Shown here: positions 1-6,679 of the stretch, piece by piece
Layout: each line of letters begins with the position of its first letter
Position numbering within the stretch: the first letter of the stretch is position 1
NCBI GenBank assembly: GCA_003164375.1
Contig: PLTE01000041.1
Span: forward strand, 200 to 18,923
DNA: 18,724 bases
Direction of reading: 5' to 3'
Origin: Hyphomicrobiales bacterium
GTDB lineage: Bacteria > Pseudomonadota > Alphaproteobacteria > Rhizobiales > Xanthobacteraceae
Translations under genes and position numbers: made by a program
The notes under the pieces: generated by a model
Database searches by the model: none
The model's input: the letters and a program-made list of their open reading frames with translations, nothing else
Told to the model about the DNA's origin: nothing

Positions 1-284
1 GGATTGATCGAACGGTCGAAGGAAACATCGGGCGAGTCGTTGCGGGTAATGATTTTGCGCGTGGCGTCGACCGTCACCGTGGTCTTGAACGGCGGCAACT
101 CCTCACGATCCTGCCATCCGTCATCAAAGGCAACGCGCGCGAGCGGCTCATAGCGGCCCGCGACGTTCGACAAAGTGCCGCGGCCGCGCCGGCGCTCGCG
201 ATCGACGGCGTTTCCCGGCTCGCCCGCCGGCGTGGAGGGCAGCAGCGGTGCCGGCGGGCGTTTCAGAGCGGACAAGTTACGCAT
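1..284 (-). CDS. PA0069-family radical SAM protein, N-terminal part (runs off left edge)
   Basis: Only the first 94 codons are inside the window. The reading frame starts at an ATG (284-282) with an in-frame TGA immediately upstream, so the start cannot lie further out. The peptide has an Arg-rich stretch with RGRGTLSN, then GRYEPLA, DDGWQ, LPPFKTTVTVDATRKII and RNDSPDVSFDRSINP, the order typical of the N-terminus of PA0069/Rv2578c-type radical SAM proteins, in which the CxxxCxxC iron-sulfur motif follows shortly after SINPYRGC. That cluster motif would lie beyond position 1, so it is not seen. The family is distantly related to spore-photoproduct-lyase-type enzymes; its reaction is not established. 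It is transcribed divergently from the glycosyltransferase, and a LexA-like box lies about 86 bases upstream of the start. Family call is from recognition of conserved peptides; no alternative fits as well. Confidence 0.85.
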   Translation of the reverse strand, partial: MRNLSALKRPPAPLLPSTPAGEPGNAVDRERRRGRGTLSNVAGRYEPLARVAFDDGWQDREELPPFKTTVTVDATRKIITRNDSPDVSFDRSIN

Positions 285-369
285 TCAAGGCGACCCATTC
301 GTGACGGTTCATCGCTCGGGAGGACTCACGACCTGACGACTCCCGGCCCAAAACCTAACGTCACGATAC

Positions 370-384
370 GAACAAAACAAGAAC
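370..384. promoter_or_regulatory. Candidate LexA (SOS) box, GAAC-N7-GAAC
   Basis: GAAC at 370-373 and GAAC at 381-384 are separated by exactly seven bases in the AT-rich gap between the divergent radical SAM and glycosyltransferase genes. Read on the minus strand it is GTTC-N7-GTTC, the direct-repeat operator known for LexA of Alphaproteobacteria. It lies about 86 bases upstream of the radical SAM ATG and about 157 upstream of the glycosyltransferase ATG, so the former is the likelier target. A short inverted repeat (TCACGA 361-366 / TCGTGA 391-396) brackets it. LexA binding is inferred from motif match and position only. Confidence 0.55.
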
Positions 385-540
385 AAATATTCGTGATCGG
401 GGTTTGAGTGGGGAAAATGCCCATAACTATCGGCGCGCACCCCTTGGCGTCCCTTGGAGCCGGTCGTATCAGGGCTGTTGAGCCTCGAGGACGGCAATGG
501 CCATAGTCAGCCGGGCGGAGAGCGGCGCGAGCCGCGGCGC

Positions 541-1104
541 ATGCTGAGCGTCATCATCCCCACCCACAATTCGGAACGCACGCTGGTGCCGACGCTTTCG
601 GTCCTGGTGCCCGGCGCCACCGACGGCCTCGTCAGCGAAGTGTTGGTGGCCGATGCCGGCTCGGACGACGAGACCGCGGCGATCGCCGACGTCGCCGGCT
701 GCAATTTCCTGGTCGTCGCGGGCCCGCTCGGCCTACGGCTCAAGACGGCCGCAGCCGCCGCCCGGGCGCCCTGGCTGTTGTTCTTGCGGCCGGGAACCGT
801 CTTCGACCAGTCCTGGACAGTCGATGCCAGGCGCTTCGTCGAGGACGTGGCGCCGGGACCTCGCGCGGCGGTATTCCGCCGCGGCGCACCGGCCCAACCG
901 GCGCTGCGCGAAGCGCTGTCGCTTCTGCTCGCTGCGCTCGGCGCGCGCCCGCGTCCGGAGCAGGGACTGCTCATCGCCAAATCCCATTATGATGCGCTCG
1001 GCGGCCATCGCGAAAATGCCGCCGATCCCGAAGCCGAACTGATCCGTCGTATTGGCGGCCGCCGCATCGCCATGCTGGCCTCCAGCGCCTGGATGCGCGG
1101 CTAG
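541..1104 (+). CDS. Family-2 glycosyltransferase (TIGR04283-like), 187 aa
   Basis: The protein opens MLSVIIPTHNSERTL, the first beta strand and nucleotide-binding loop of GT-A glycosyltransferases, followed by EVLVADAGSDDETA (residues 33-46), the usual second strand of family 2. The place where family 2 enzymes normally carry a DxD metal motif reads FLRPGTVFD (residues 81-89), so the canonical DxD is absent; I believe this is common in this short Rhizobiales subfamily. At 187 residues it is a minimal GT-A domain with no membrane segment. The ATG at 541 was preferred over an upstream in-frame TTG (454) because the conserved fold begins exactly there; no strong ribosome binding site is visible for either. 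Donor and acceptor are unknown. Its stop codon lies inside the palindrome controlling the next gene. Confidence 0.75.
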   Translation: MLSVIIPTHNSERTLVPTLSVLVPGATDGLVSEVLVADAGSDDETAAIADVAGCNFLVVAGPLGLRLKTAAAAARAPWLLFLRPGTVFDQSWTVDARRFVEDVAPGPRAAVFRRGAPAQPALREALSLLLAALGARPRPEQGLLIAKSHYDALGGHRENAADPEAELIRRIGGRRIAMLASSAWMRG

Positions 1105-1129
1105 ATGCTTGACTAAGTCAAGTATCTAG
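1101..1129. promoter_or_regulatory. 29-bp near-perfect palindrome, probable operator of the MarR-GNAT gene
   Basis: Positions 1101-1129 read almost identically on both strands: 14-base arms around a central base at 1115, with one mismatched pair (1107/1123). The core is CTTGACT-A-AGTCAAG. It overlaps the glycosyltransferase stop codon (1102-1104) and ends 14 bases before the start codon of the MarR-GNAT gene. MarR dimers bind palindromes of this kind close to their own promoters, so autoregulation is the likely role. A stem-loop acting as terminator of the glycosyltransferase is possible, but there is no T tract. Confidence 0.65.
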
Positions 1130-1143
1130 CCCACGCTGTTTCC

Positions 1144-2094
1144 ATGCCGAACCGCGACGGACGTAGCGCCGAAACTCGCGTCGCAATGGTGCGCCGCTTC
1201 AACCGCTTTTACACGCGGCAGATCGGCGTCTTGCGCAAGACCTATCTCGACAGCCCCTATTCGCTCGGCGAGGCGCGGGTCCTTTACGAGATCGCGCGGC
1301 AAGGATCGCCGACCGCAAGCGACGTCGGCCGTGCGCTCGATCTCGATGCCGGTTATCTGAGCCGCGTGCTGCGCAAATTTGAAAAAAGCGGCTTGATCGA
1401 GCGCACCACATCGGCTCGCGATGCCCGGCAAAGCCATCTTGCGCTTACGGCGCGCGGCAAGCGAGCCTACGCGCCGCTCGATGCCCGTTCGCAACGCGAC
1501 ACCGGAGCGATGCTCGATCGGCTCGCTCCCGCCGACCAGGCGCGCTTGATCGCGGCGATGAATACCATCGAGACGCTGCTCGGCAGTGATACCGAGACAA
1601 AGCTCGCGGAGCAGCGCCGCTATCAGCTGCGCGCCCCGGCGCCGGGCGATTTCGGCTGGGTAGTCAAACGCAATGCCGAGCTTTATGCGCAGGACTATCG
1701 TTGGCTTGCGCCGTTCGAGGGGGTCTGCGCGCAAATCATGGCCGACTTCGTCAACAACTACGACGCCGGGCGCGAACGCGGCTGGATCGCAGAAATGGAC
1801 GGCGAGAATGTCGGCTGCATTTTCCTCGCCAAGGAAACTGCGAAAGTCGCCCGCATCCGGCTGCTGTTGGTCGATCCGAAAGCCCGCGGGCTCGGCCTTG
1901 GCGCGCATCTCACCGACGAATGTATTCGCTTCGCGCGAAGCGCCGGCTACCAGAAGATCACGCTATGGACCCACAGCGTGCTCACCGCTGCGCGCCACAT
2001 TTATCAGAAGGCGGGTTTCAAGCTCACGCGCAGCGAAAAGCACAACAGTTGGGGCCAGCCCGTGGTCAGCGAGCACTGGGATATGGATCTGTGA
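1144..2094 (+). CDS. MarR-type regulator fused to GNAT N-acetyltransferase, 316 aa
   Basis: Residues about 15-145 form a MarR winged-helix domain: VRRFNRFYTRQIGVL, SLGEARVLYEIA, ASDVGRALDLDAGYLSRVLRKFEKSGLIER (recognition helix region) and the wing SARDARQSHLALTARG. Residues about 160-316 form a GNAT domain, with the acetyl-CoA pyrophosphate loop ARGLGLGAHL and the final strands TLWTHSVLTAARHIYQKAGF. This two-domain architecture is common in Proteobacteria; acetyl acceptors are generally unknown, and the N-terminal half is expected to control transcription. The ATG at 1144 has no convincing Shine-Dalgarno; an internal ATG at 1186 precedes the same conserved MVRRFNRFY and is an alternative. 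It follows a 29-bp palindrome and faces the ABC transporter operon convergently. The domain calls are strong, the ligand or substrate is unknown. Confidence 0.9.
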   Translation: MPNRDGRSAETRVAMVRRFNRFYTRQIGVLRKTYLDSPYSLGEARVLYEIARQGSPTASDVGRALDLDAGYLSRVLRKFEKSGLIERTTSARDARQSHLALTARGKRAYAPLDARSQRDTGAMLDRLAPADQARLIAAMNTIETLLGSDTETKLAEQRRYQLRAPAPGDFGWVVKRNAELYAQDYRWLAPFEGVCAQIMADFVNNYDAGRERGWIAEMDGENVGCIFLAKETAKVARIRLLLVDPKARGLGLGAHLTDECIRFARSAGYQKITLWTHSVLTAARHIYQKAGFKLTRSEKHNSWGQPVVSEHWDMDL

Positions 2095-2105
2095 GGCATC
2101 AGCCG

Positions 2106-2132
2106 CGCGCAATCGAAGCTCGATTGTACGCG
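2106..2132. terminator. Possible bidirectional terminator hairpin between convergent genes
   Basis: CAATCGA (2110-2116) pairs with TCGATTG (2120-2126) across a three-base loop, and CGCG (2106-2109) pairs with CGCG (2129-2132) past a two-base bulge. It sits in the 45-base gap between the MarR-GNAT stop and the stop of the binding-protein gene on the other strand. There is no T tract, so intrinsic termination is uncertain. Confidence 0.4.
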
Positions 2133-2139
2133 GCGCGGA

Positions 2140-3186
2140 TCAGTCGCCAAACGGCTTCTCGCGATCGAGCCGCGCTTTGGCGTCGCGTGCGATAGCGAGG
2201 TCGAACAGCTGATCTTCCGGCACCTTTTTCTCGACGTAGCCGAAATAATCGGACCAGTAGTCCTGCATCGCCATGACTGATTTCACGTTCGGAATGCCAT
2301 TTTCGTTCGTGTAAGACCAGTTCGGCGCGATGGCGCGCACCAGCTCCGGCTTTTGCAGGGCGGTTTTGCGGGCGAGAATCTCGACGATGTCCTTGTGCGC
2401 GTCGGGATCGCCGGCAGCGGCATTGAATTCCTTCACGCCCTGCAGATAGGCCATGGCGAAACGCACCAGCACGTCCCGCTTGGTCAGCACGAAGTCCCGA
2501 CGGGCGGCATAAAGACCGACTGCTCCATCCGGATCGATTTCATCGTCGACCGCGACGATCGGGCCCCATTTGTTGTTCTGCGCGAAATAGCCGAACTGAT
2601 AGGCCAGATCGGTTGCATCCACTTGCTTTTGCCCGAGCATCTTCATCAGGTCGGGCTGCGGCAGGTTGGTGACCCACTGCACGTCTTTGCGCGGATCGAG
2701 CCCGGCGTTTTGCAGCGCCTTGGCGAATAGATACTGATTGATGCTCCCGGTCGCGCTCAAGCCGATGCGCTTGCCCTTGAGTTTGGCGAAATCGGCGATC
2801 GACGTCACGCCGCCGTCGTAAAGTTCCTGCGCCACGTTGATGACGGTATAGCCGCGGCCCTTCTTGTTGTTGCCGCGATCCAGCACGAATACCAAAGGCG
2901 CGCCCTTGGCGACGGAGTTGAACAGGCCGGCATTGGCGGTCATGAACGAGATGTCGATTTCACCGGAGATCAGGGACGGCACAGCCAGCGCGCCGTCAAT
3001 GAACATTTTCGGCTGCACATCGACGCCGAGCTTGGCGAAATAGCCCTTTTCTTGCGCGATGAAAAAGCCGCCCCCGGTGATGAACGGGCCCTCGCCAACG
3101 CGCACGACATCGGTCGCGGCCGCAGGGCGAGCGGCACATGCCGCCGCCGCAACCAACAGCGCCGCCAGTGCATGAGAAAGCTTCAT
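2140..3186 (-). CDS. ABC transporter periplasmic substrate-binding protein (NMT1/SsuA/TauA-like), 348 aa
   Basis: A signal peptide (MKLSHALAALLVAAAACAARPAAA, cleavage probably after residue 24) is followed by a type-II periplasmic binding fold: VVRVGEGPFITGGGFFIAQEKGYFAKLGVDV, then ALAVPSLISGEIDISFMTANAGLFNSVAKG, and the hinge region LKGKRIGLSATGSINQYLFAKALQNAGLDPRKDVQW. These are the landmarks of NMT1/TauA/SsuA-type proteins that deliver sulfonates, nitrate, pyrimidine precursors or other small anions to a matching permease. Start ATG at 3186 has GGAGG eight bases upstream. It is the last gene of a four-gene minus-strand operon, 36 bases after the permease. The ligand cannot be told from sequence; nothing specific to taurine or alkanesulfonate metabolism lies nearby. 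The Cys at residue 17 is not in a good lipobox, so I expect a soluble periplasmic protein. Confidence 0.88.
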   Translation of the reverse strand: MKLSHALAALLVAAAACAARPAAATDVVRVGEGPFITGGGFFIAQEKGYFAKLGVDVQPKMFIDGALAVPSLISGEIDISFMTANAGLFNSVAKGAPLVFVLDRGNNKKGRGYTVINVAQELYDGGVTSIADFAKLKGKRIGLSATGSINQYLFAKALQNAGLDPRKDVQWVTNLPQPDLMKMLGQKQVDATDLAYQFGYFAQNNKWGPIVAVDDEIDPDGAVGLYAARRDFVLTKRDVLVRFAMAYLQGVKEFNAAAGDPDAHKDIVEILARKTALQKPELVRAIAPNWSYTNENGIPNVKSVMAMQDYWSDYFGYVEKKVPEDQLFDLAIARDAKARLDREKPFGD

Positions 3187-3222
3187 AAAAAACCTCCGAT
3201 TTCTGTGCTTGCCGGCATGGCC

Positions 3223-4020
3223 TCAATGCTCCCGCTCGACCCAGGGAGCCACCAAACGATCGATCCGCTTCTGGACGCCGGTAATGACGGCGCCGAAAAT
3301 CGCGAGCGCAATGAGTCCGGCGAAGACCTTTTCGGTCTCCATCACCTGCCCGGCATGGATCAGGAGATAGCCCATGCCGCTGTCGCTCGATCCGCCGATC
3401 ATCTCCGCCGCGACCACCATGATGATCGTCACGCCCATGCCGAGCTGCAGTCCGGAGGTGATTCCGGGCAGCGCGGCGGGAATGACGACTTTGAACTGAA
3501 TTTGCCTGACCCCGGCGCCGAGGTCCTTGGCCGCCTTGATCAGACCGCTGTCCACCTGACGTATCGCGGAAAACGTGCTGATCGCCACCGGAAAGAAAGC
3601 TGTCACGGCGCTGATGACGATCTTGTAGGTCTCGCCGGTGCCGAGCCAGATGATCAGGAGCGGGATCAGCGAGATTTTCGGCAGCGGATAGAGCGCGGCG
3701 ATCCACGGGTCGACCAGGCGCGCCGCCAACCGCGACATTCCCATCGCCACACCGACGAAGATGCCGGTGACACCCGCTACCGCGAAGCCGGCGATGATGC
3801 GCAGAAAGGTGATCGACAAATGATAGGGCAGCGACCCGTCGAGGATCATGACCACCAGATATTTCAAGATCGAACTCGGCGCCGGAAGAAAGATGGGCTG
3901 GATGCCATTGAAGCGGACGGCAAACTCCCACGCCGCCAGGACGGCGGTGATCACCAGATAGGGTGCGGCCAGGTACGCCAACCGCCGGGTTTTGCTCTTC
4001 GTCCTCGCACGCACTGCCAT
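3223..4020 (-). CDS. ABC transporter permease (SsuC/TauC-like), 265 aa
   Basis: This is an inner-membrane permease with about six hydrophobic segments, a basic cytoplasmic start (MAVRARTKSKTRR) and the signature EAA loop AAKDLGAGVRQIQFKVVIPAALPGI, which docks the ATPase. Further family marks are FLPAPSSILKYL after the first membrane segment and LYPLPKISLIPLLIIWLGTGE. The length fits BPD-type permeases of the nitrate/sulfonate/taurine group, which usually work as homodimers. The ATG at 4020 is four bases past the ATPase stop (4025-4027), so translation is probably coupled to the ATPase; its own Shine-Dalgarno is weak. The binding-protein gene follows by 36 bases. Confidence 0.9.
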   Translation of the reverse strand: MAVRARTKSKTRRLAYLAAPYLVITAVLAAWEFAVRFNGIQPIFLPAPSSILKYLVVMILDGSLPYHLSITFLRIIAGFAVAGVTGIFVGVAMGMSRLAARLVDPWIAALYPLPKISLIPLLIIWLGTGETYKIVISAVTAFFPVAISTFSAIRQVDSGLIKAAKDLGAGVRQIQFKVVIPAALPGITSGLQLGMGVTIIMVVAAEMIGGSSDSGMGYLLIHAGQVMETEKVFAGLIALAIFGAVITGVQKRIDRLVAPWVEREH

Positions 4021-4024
4021 GGCG

Positions 4025-4813
4025 CTAGCCTACCATCGCTTCCTGCTGTTTCATCGCGTTGAGAACTTCCTCGCGGATGAGATGCAGCGCGCGGTCGTAG
4101 AGCCGTCCGAACGCGGGCGTATTAACCATCTCCTGCGACCGCGGTCGCGGCAGGTCGATCGGGATGACCTCCTTGATGCGGCCGGGCCGCGCCGTCATGA
4201 CCACCACTTCGTCGCCGAGCAGAATAGCTTCGTCGATGGCGTGGGTGACGAACAGGATCGTTCGCTTCGATCGCTCGTAGATGCGGACGAGTTCCTCCTG
4301 CATCACGATCTTGGTCTGGGCATCGAGCGCGGCGAACGGCTCATCCATCAGCATCACCGGCCGTTCCATGATCAGGGCGCGCGCCAAGGCGACGCGCTGA
4401 CGCATGCCGCCCGACAATTGCGGCGGCCGGTGCTGTTCGAACCCGCGCAGGCCGACCGAAGCGATCAGCCGGCGCGCGCGTTCGTTGCGCTCCGGTTTCG
4501 CCACGCCCCGGATTTCCAGGCCGAAGGCGACATTGTCGATCACGGTGCGCCAGGGAAACAGATTGAGCTGCTGCCACACCATCACCGAGTGCGTACCGAG
4601 CGGCTGGCCGTCGGACCCCACCGTGACGGTGCCGCTGGTGTAGGGCTCGATGCCGCCGACGATCTGCGCCATCGTGCTCTTGCCGCAGCCGCTCGGACCG
4701 AGAATGCAGGTGAAGCGCTCCGACGGAAATCGGTGGCTCACGCGGTCGAGCGCTAGCACCTCACGCGGAGCCTCGCCGAAGACCTGAACCAGGTTTTCGA
4801 CGACGATGTCCAT
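4025..4813 (-). CDS. ABC transporter ATP-binding protein (SsuB/TauB-like), 262 aa
   Basis: The ATPase motifs are complete and in order: Walker A GPSGCGKST (residues 39-47), Q-loop WQQLNLFPW (80-88), signature LSGGMRQR (133-140), Walker B VMLMDEPFAALD (153-164) and switch histidine VTHAIDEA (189-196). It should power import through the adjacent permease at the cytoplasmic face of the inner membrane. The ATG at 4813 was chosen because the conserved domain starts there (MDIVVENLVQVFGEAP) with a GAGG about ten bases upstream; the frame stays open to 4924 but that extension has no family resemblance. The gene lies 79 bases after the Rid gene and four bases before the permease. The C-terminal tail (about residues 215-262) is ordinary for this subfamily. 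Confidence 0.92.
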   Translation of the reverse strand: MDIVVENLVQVFGEAPREVLALDRVSHRFPSERFTCILGPSGCGKSTMAQIVGGIEPYTSGTVTVGSDGQPLGTHSVMVWQQLNLFPWRTVIDNVAFGLEIRGVAKPERNERARRLIASVGLRGFEQHRPPQLSGGMRQRVALARALIMERPVMLMDEPFAALDAQTKIVMQEELVRIYERSKRTILFVTHAIDEAILLGDEVVVMTARPGRIKEVIPIDLPRPRSQEMVNTPAFGRLYDRALHLIREEVLNAMKQQEAMVG

Positions 4814-4892
4814 CAGTCGGCCTCGGAGCGCCGACGCGACAGGAACGGCCGGCTGCCGGTTCCGAAATGCCGAGTGGGCGCACGGTATGCCG

Positions 4893-5282
4893 TCATGGCC
4901 GGACCGCGATTCCTTGCACCTCAATCAAAATCGAAGGTTGGGCGAACCCGCTCACGGTCACCGCGGCACTGGCCGGGAAGTCCCTGCCGAAAATTTCGGC
5001 GCGCAGCTCGGTCATTTGGGTGGTGTAGCGCGCATCGATCAGAAAAACCGTCATGGTCACAAGATCGCCGAGACCGGCGCCGGCCTCGGCCAGGGTCCTT
5101 TCGACGTTGCGGAAGGTCTGGCGGCATTGCGCCTCGAAATCGCCGGCCAGCGAATGGCCATCGTCGGCGGTTTGCCCGGTGTGGCCGGCGACGTAAATGA
5201 CCGTGCCGGGACCGCTAGTGATAACCGCGGGCGAAAACGCACGGTGTTGTTGCCAAGTGCCGCGGACAAAGGTCTTTTGCAC
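4893..5282 (-). CDS. Rid (YjgF/YER057c/UK114) family protein lacking the RidA arginine, 129 aa
   Basis: The chain has the chorismate-mutase-like Rid fold: VIYVAGHTGQTADDG, AQCRQTFRNVERTLAEAGAGLGDLVTMTVFLIDARY and a C-terminal ILIEVQGIAV. Archetypal RidA, which hydrolyses reactive enamine/imine intermediates, has an arginine in PxRxxxxV; here the segment reads DFPASAAVTV, with Ser105 where that arginine is expected. The protein is therefore probably a divergent Rid subfamily member with another activity. I chose the GTG at 5282 because AAGGAG lies six bases upstream; an upstream GTG at 5312 is in frame but has no such site. It is the first gene of the operon with the ABC transporter and is divergent from the MarR gene, which suggests a role in handling or signalling the imported compound. 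Confidence 0.87.
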   Translation of the reverse strand: MQKTFVRGTWQQHRAFSPAVITSGPGTVIYVAGHTGQTADDGHSLAGDFEAQCRQTFRNVERTLAEAGAGLGDLVTMTVFLIDARYTTQMTELRAEIFGRDFPASAAVTVSGFAQPSILIEVQGIAVRP

Positions 5283-5374
5283 GACGAACTCCTTATCAGT
5301 CTCTGCAGTCACGCATAGAAGCGTCGTTACCCATTCTTTGCAGTCGCGCGCCGTCCATCCATCTGCTAAAAGAA

Positions 5375-5402
5375 ATCATGACATCAAGTATCTTAATGTC
5401 AA
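5375..5402 (-). promoter_or_regulatory. Likely promoter of the rid-ABC operon
   Basis: On the minus strand a perfect TTGACA (5402-5397) is followed, after 16 bases, by CATGAT (5380-5375), a four-of-six match to TATAAT. A transcript would start near 5368, about 85 bases before the GTG start of the Rid gene. The element coincides with the palindrome at 5379-5401, so a bound repressor would cover the promoter. Confidence 0.45.
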
Positions 5403-5989
5403 GACAATCTCGGCGGCCGAAACGAGTCGCCTCGCCGGATTCACCCAGGTCCGGCGATTCCATCGAAGCCTTGCTGGCGGAATGGGGGCGCGAGCGGCCG
5501 GACCTCGATCCGTCGCCGTTCGGCATTTTCGGGCGGATTTGGCGGCTGTCGACCACCTTCCTCGGCGACGCGGAGCGCTGGCTGGCCCCGATCGGCCTCA
5601 CCTTCGAATCGTTCAGCCTGATCGTCACGCTGCGACGGTCCGGTCCGCCGTACGAGCTCAATCCGACCGCGCTCTATCGGGAATCCCTTCTCAGCTCCGG
5701 CGCCATGACCAATCGCATCGATCGGGTCGAGCGCGAAGGGCTGGTCAAACGGCTGCCCGATCCGAACGACCGGCGCGGCACTATCGTCCGGTTGACCGCG
5801 AAGGGCCGCATCCTCGCCGACCGCTCGATCAAGCTGCATTTCGAAGCGCTCGCCGAAGCGCTATCGGGCATCGGTCACGCCGAGCGGCAGCAGCTGGCGG
5901 CGCTACTCGGCAAGTTGTTGCTGTCGGCCGAGGAGCGGCGCAATCGGAGACCTCGGGGCGGCAAGAAGCCGCTAAGCGGCCGCAGATAG
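5378..5989 (+). CDS. MarR-family transcriptional regulator, up to 203 aa
   Basis: The winged-helix core is clear: residues about 45-170 include FGRIWRLSTTFLGDAERWLAPIGLTFESFSLIVTLRRSG, then LNPTALYRESLLSSGAMTNRIDRVEREGLVKRLPDPNDRR (recognition helix and start of the wing) and IVRLTAKGRILADRSIKLH. MarR proteins are usually repressors released by small ligands. The start is uncertain: ATGs at 5378 and 5396 both fall within or at the edge of the palindromic operator and lack a good Shine-Dalgarno, so a non-ATG start further in is possible. The C-terminus is basic (RRNRRPRGGKKPLSGRR). It is divergent from the rid-ABC operon and convergent with moaB, and most likely controls the rid-ABC promoter. 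Confidence 0.87.
   Translation: MTSSILMSRQSRRPKRVASPDSPRSGDSIEALLAEWGRERPDLDPSPFGIFGRIWRLSTTFLGDAERWLAPIGLTFESFSLIVTLRRSGPPYELNPTALYRESLLSSGAMTNRIDRVEREGLVKRLPDPNDRRGTIVRLTAKGRILADRSIKLHFEALAEALSGIGHAERQQLAALLGKLLLSAEERRNRRPRGGKKPLSGRR
5379..5401. promoter_or_regulatory. 23-bp palindrome, probable MarR operator in the rid/marR divergent region
   Basis: TGACATCAAG (5379-5388) and CTTAATGTCA (5392-5401) are inverted repeats with one mismatch and a three-base spacer. The palindrome overlaps the -35 to -10 region of the minus-strand promoter and the proposed start codons of the MarR gene. Its position and symmetry fit binding by the MarR protein encoded next to it. Confidence 0.6.
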
Positions 5990-6038
5990 CCGTCCCGGGT
6001 CGACCGCGCCGGATTCACGATTTTCGCCGCCTGGTGTG

Positions 6039-6602
6039 TCAGACCGAAGCGCCCTGCGCCTTCGGCCGGCGCAGGTGCTCATCGAGCCGCGGCATGATCT
6101 CGACGAAATTGCACGGCCCGTAGCGGTAATCGAGCTGATGCACCAGGATCTCGTCCCAGGCGTCCTTGCAGGCGCCGGGCGAACCCGGCAGGCAGAAAAT
6201 ATAGGTCGAACCGGCGACGCCCGCGGTGGCGCGCGACTGGATCGCCGAGGTGCCGATCTTCGGGAAGCTGATCACCAGGAACAGCGCCGAGAAGCCGTCC
6301 ATCTTTTTTTCAAACAGCGGCTCGACCGCTTCCGGCGTCACGTCACGGCCGGTGAAGCCGGTGCCGCCGGTGGTGATGATCACGTCGATCATGGCATCGG
6401 CGATCCAGGCTTTGACCCGCGCGCGGATGGCATCGACGTCGTCGTGGACCAAACTGCGCTCGGCGACGTAATGGCCTGCGGCGACGATACGCTGCACCAG
6501 CAACGCGCCAGACTTGTCGTCCTTCATGTCGCGGGTGTCGGAGATCGTCAGCACCGCGATCTTGAGCGGCACGAATTGTTTGTTTTCGTCAATTCCTGGC
6601 AT
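6039..6602 (-). CDS. moaB: Molybdenum cofactor biosynthesis protein B (MoaB/MogA fold), 187 aa
   Basis: The MoCF-binding fold is recognisable from LKIAVLTISDTR (residues 13-24), IIDVIITTGGTGFTGRDVTPEAVEPLF-type motif (TTGGTGFTGRDVTPEA at 77-92) and FCLPGSPGACKDAW (136-149). The family adenylylates molybdopterin before molybdenum insertion, or is a paralogue of MogA. The ATG at 6602 gives MPGIDENKQFVPLKIAV, the usual beginning of Rhizobiales MoaB; the frame is open 14 codons further upstream without resemblance. It shares the minus strand with the zinc metallopeptidase upstream (77 bases between them) and is convergent with the MarR gene. No other cofactor genes are in the window. Confidence 0.93.
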   Translation of the reverse strand: MPGIDENKQFVPLKIAVLTISDTRDMKDDKSGALLVQRIVAAGHYVAERSLVHDDVDAIRARVKAWIADAMIDVIITTGGTGFTGRDVTPEAVEPLFEKKMDGFSALFLVISFPKIGTSAIQSRATAGVAGSTYIFCLPGSPGACKDAWDEILVHQLDYRYGPCNFVEIMPRLDEHLRRPKAQGASV

Positions 6603-6679
6603 GAACAGACCCGCACGCAACTTAATGCCCGCCCACCCCGGCAAGGCGGGAGCAGGCGGAATAAGACAGTCATATTACA

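Noticed and set aside
309..497. 62-codon minus-strand frame in the divergent gap
   Set aside because: No ribosome binding site, no conserved motif, and it spans the regulatory region between two confident genes.
3103..3186. Lipoprotein signal in the binding protein
   Set aside because: The cysteine at residue 17 follows AAAA without a proper lipobox leucine at -3; an ordinary signal peptide ending AAA-TD fits better.
3052..4062. 336-codon plus-strand frame opposite the permease and binding-protein genes
   Set aside because: It is His/Arg/Asp-rich shadow sequence of two well-supported genes on the minus strand.
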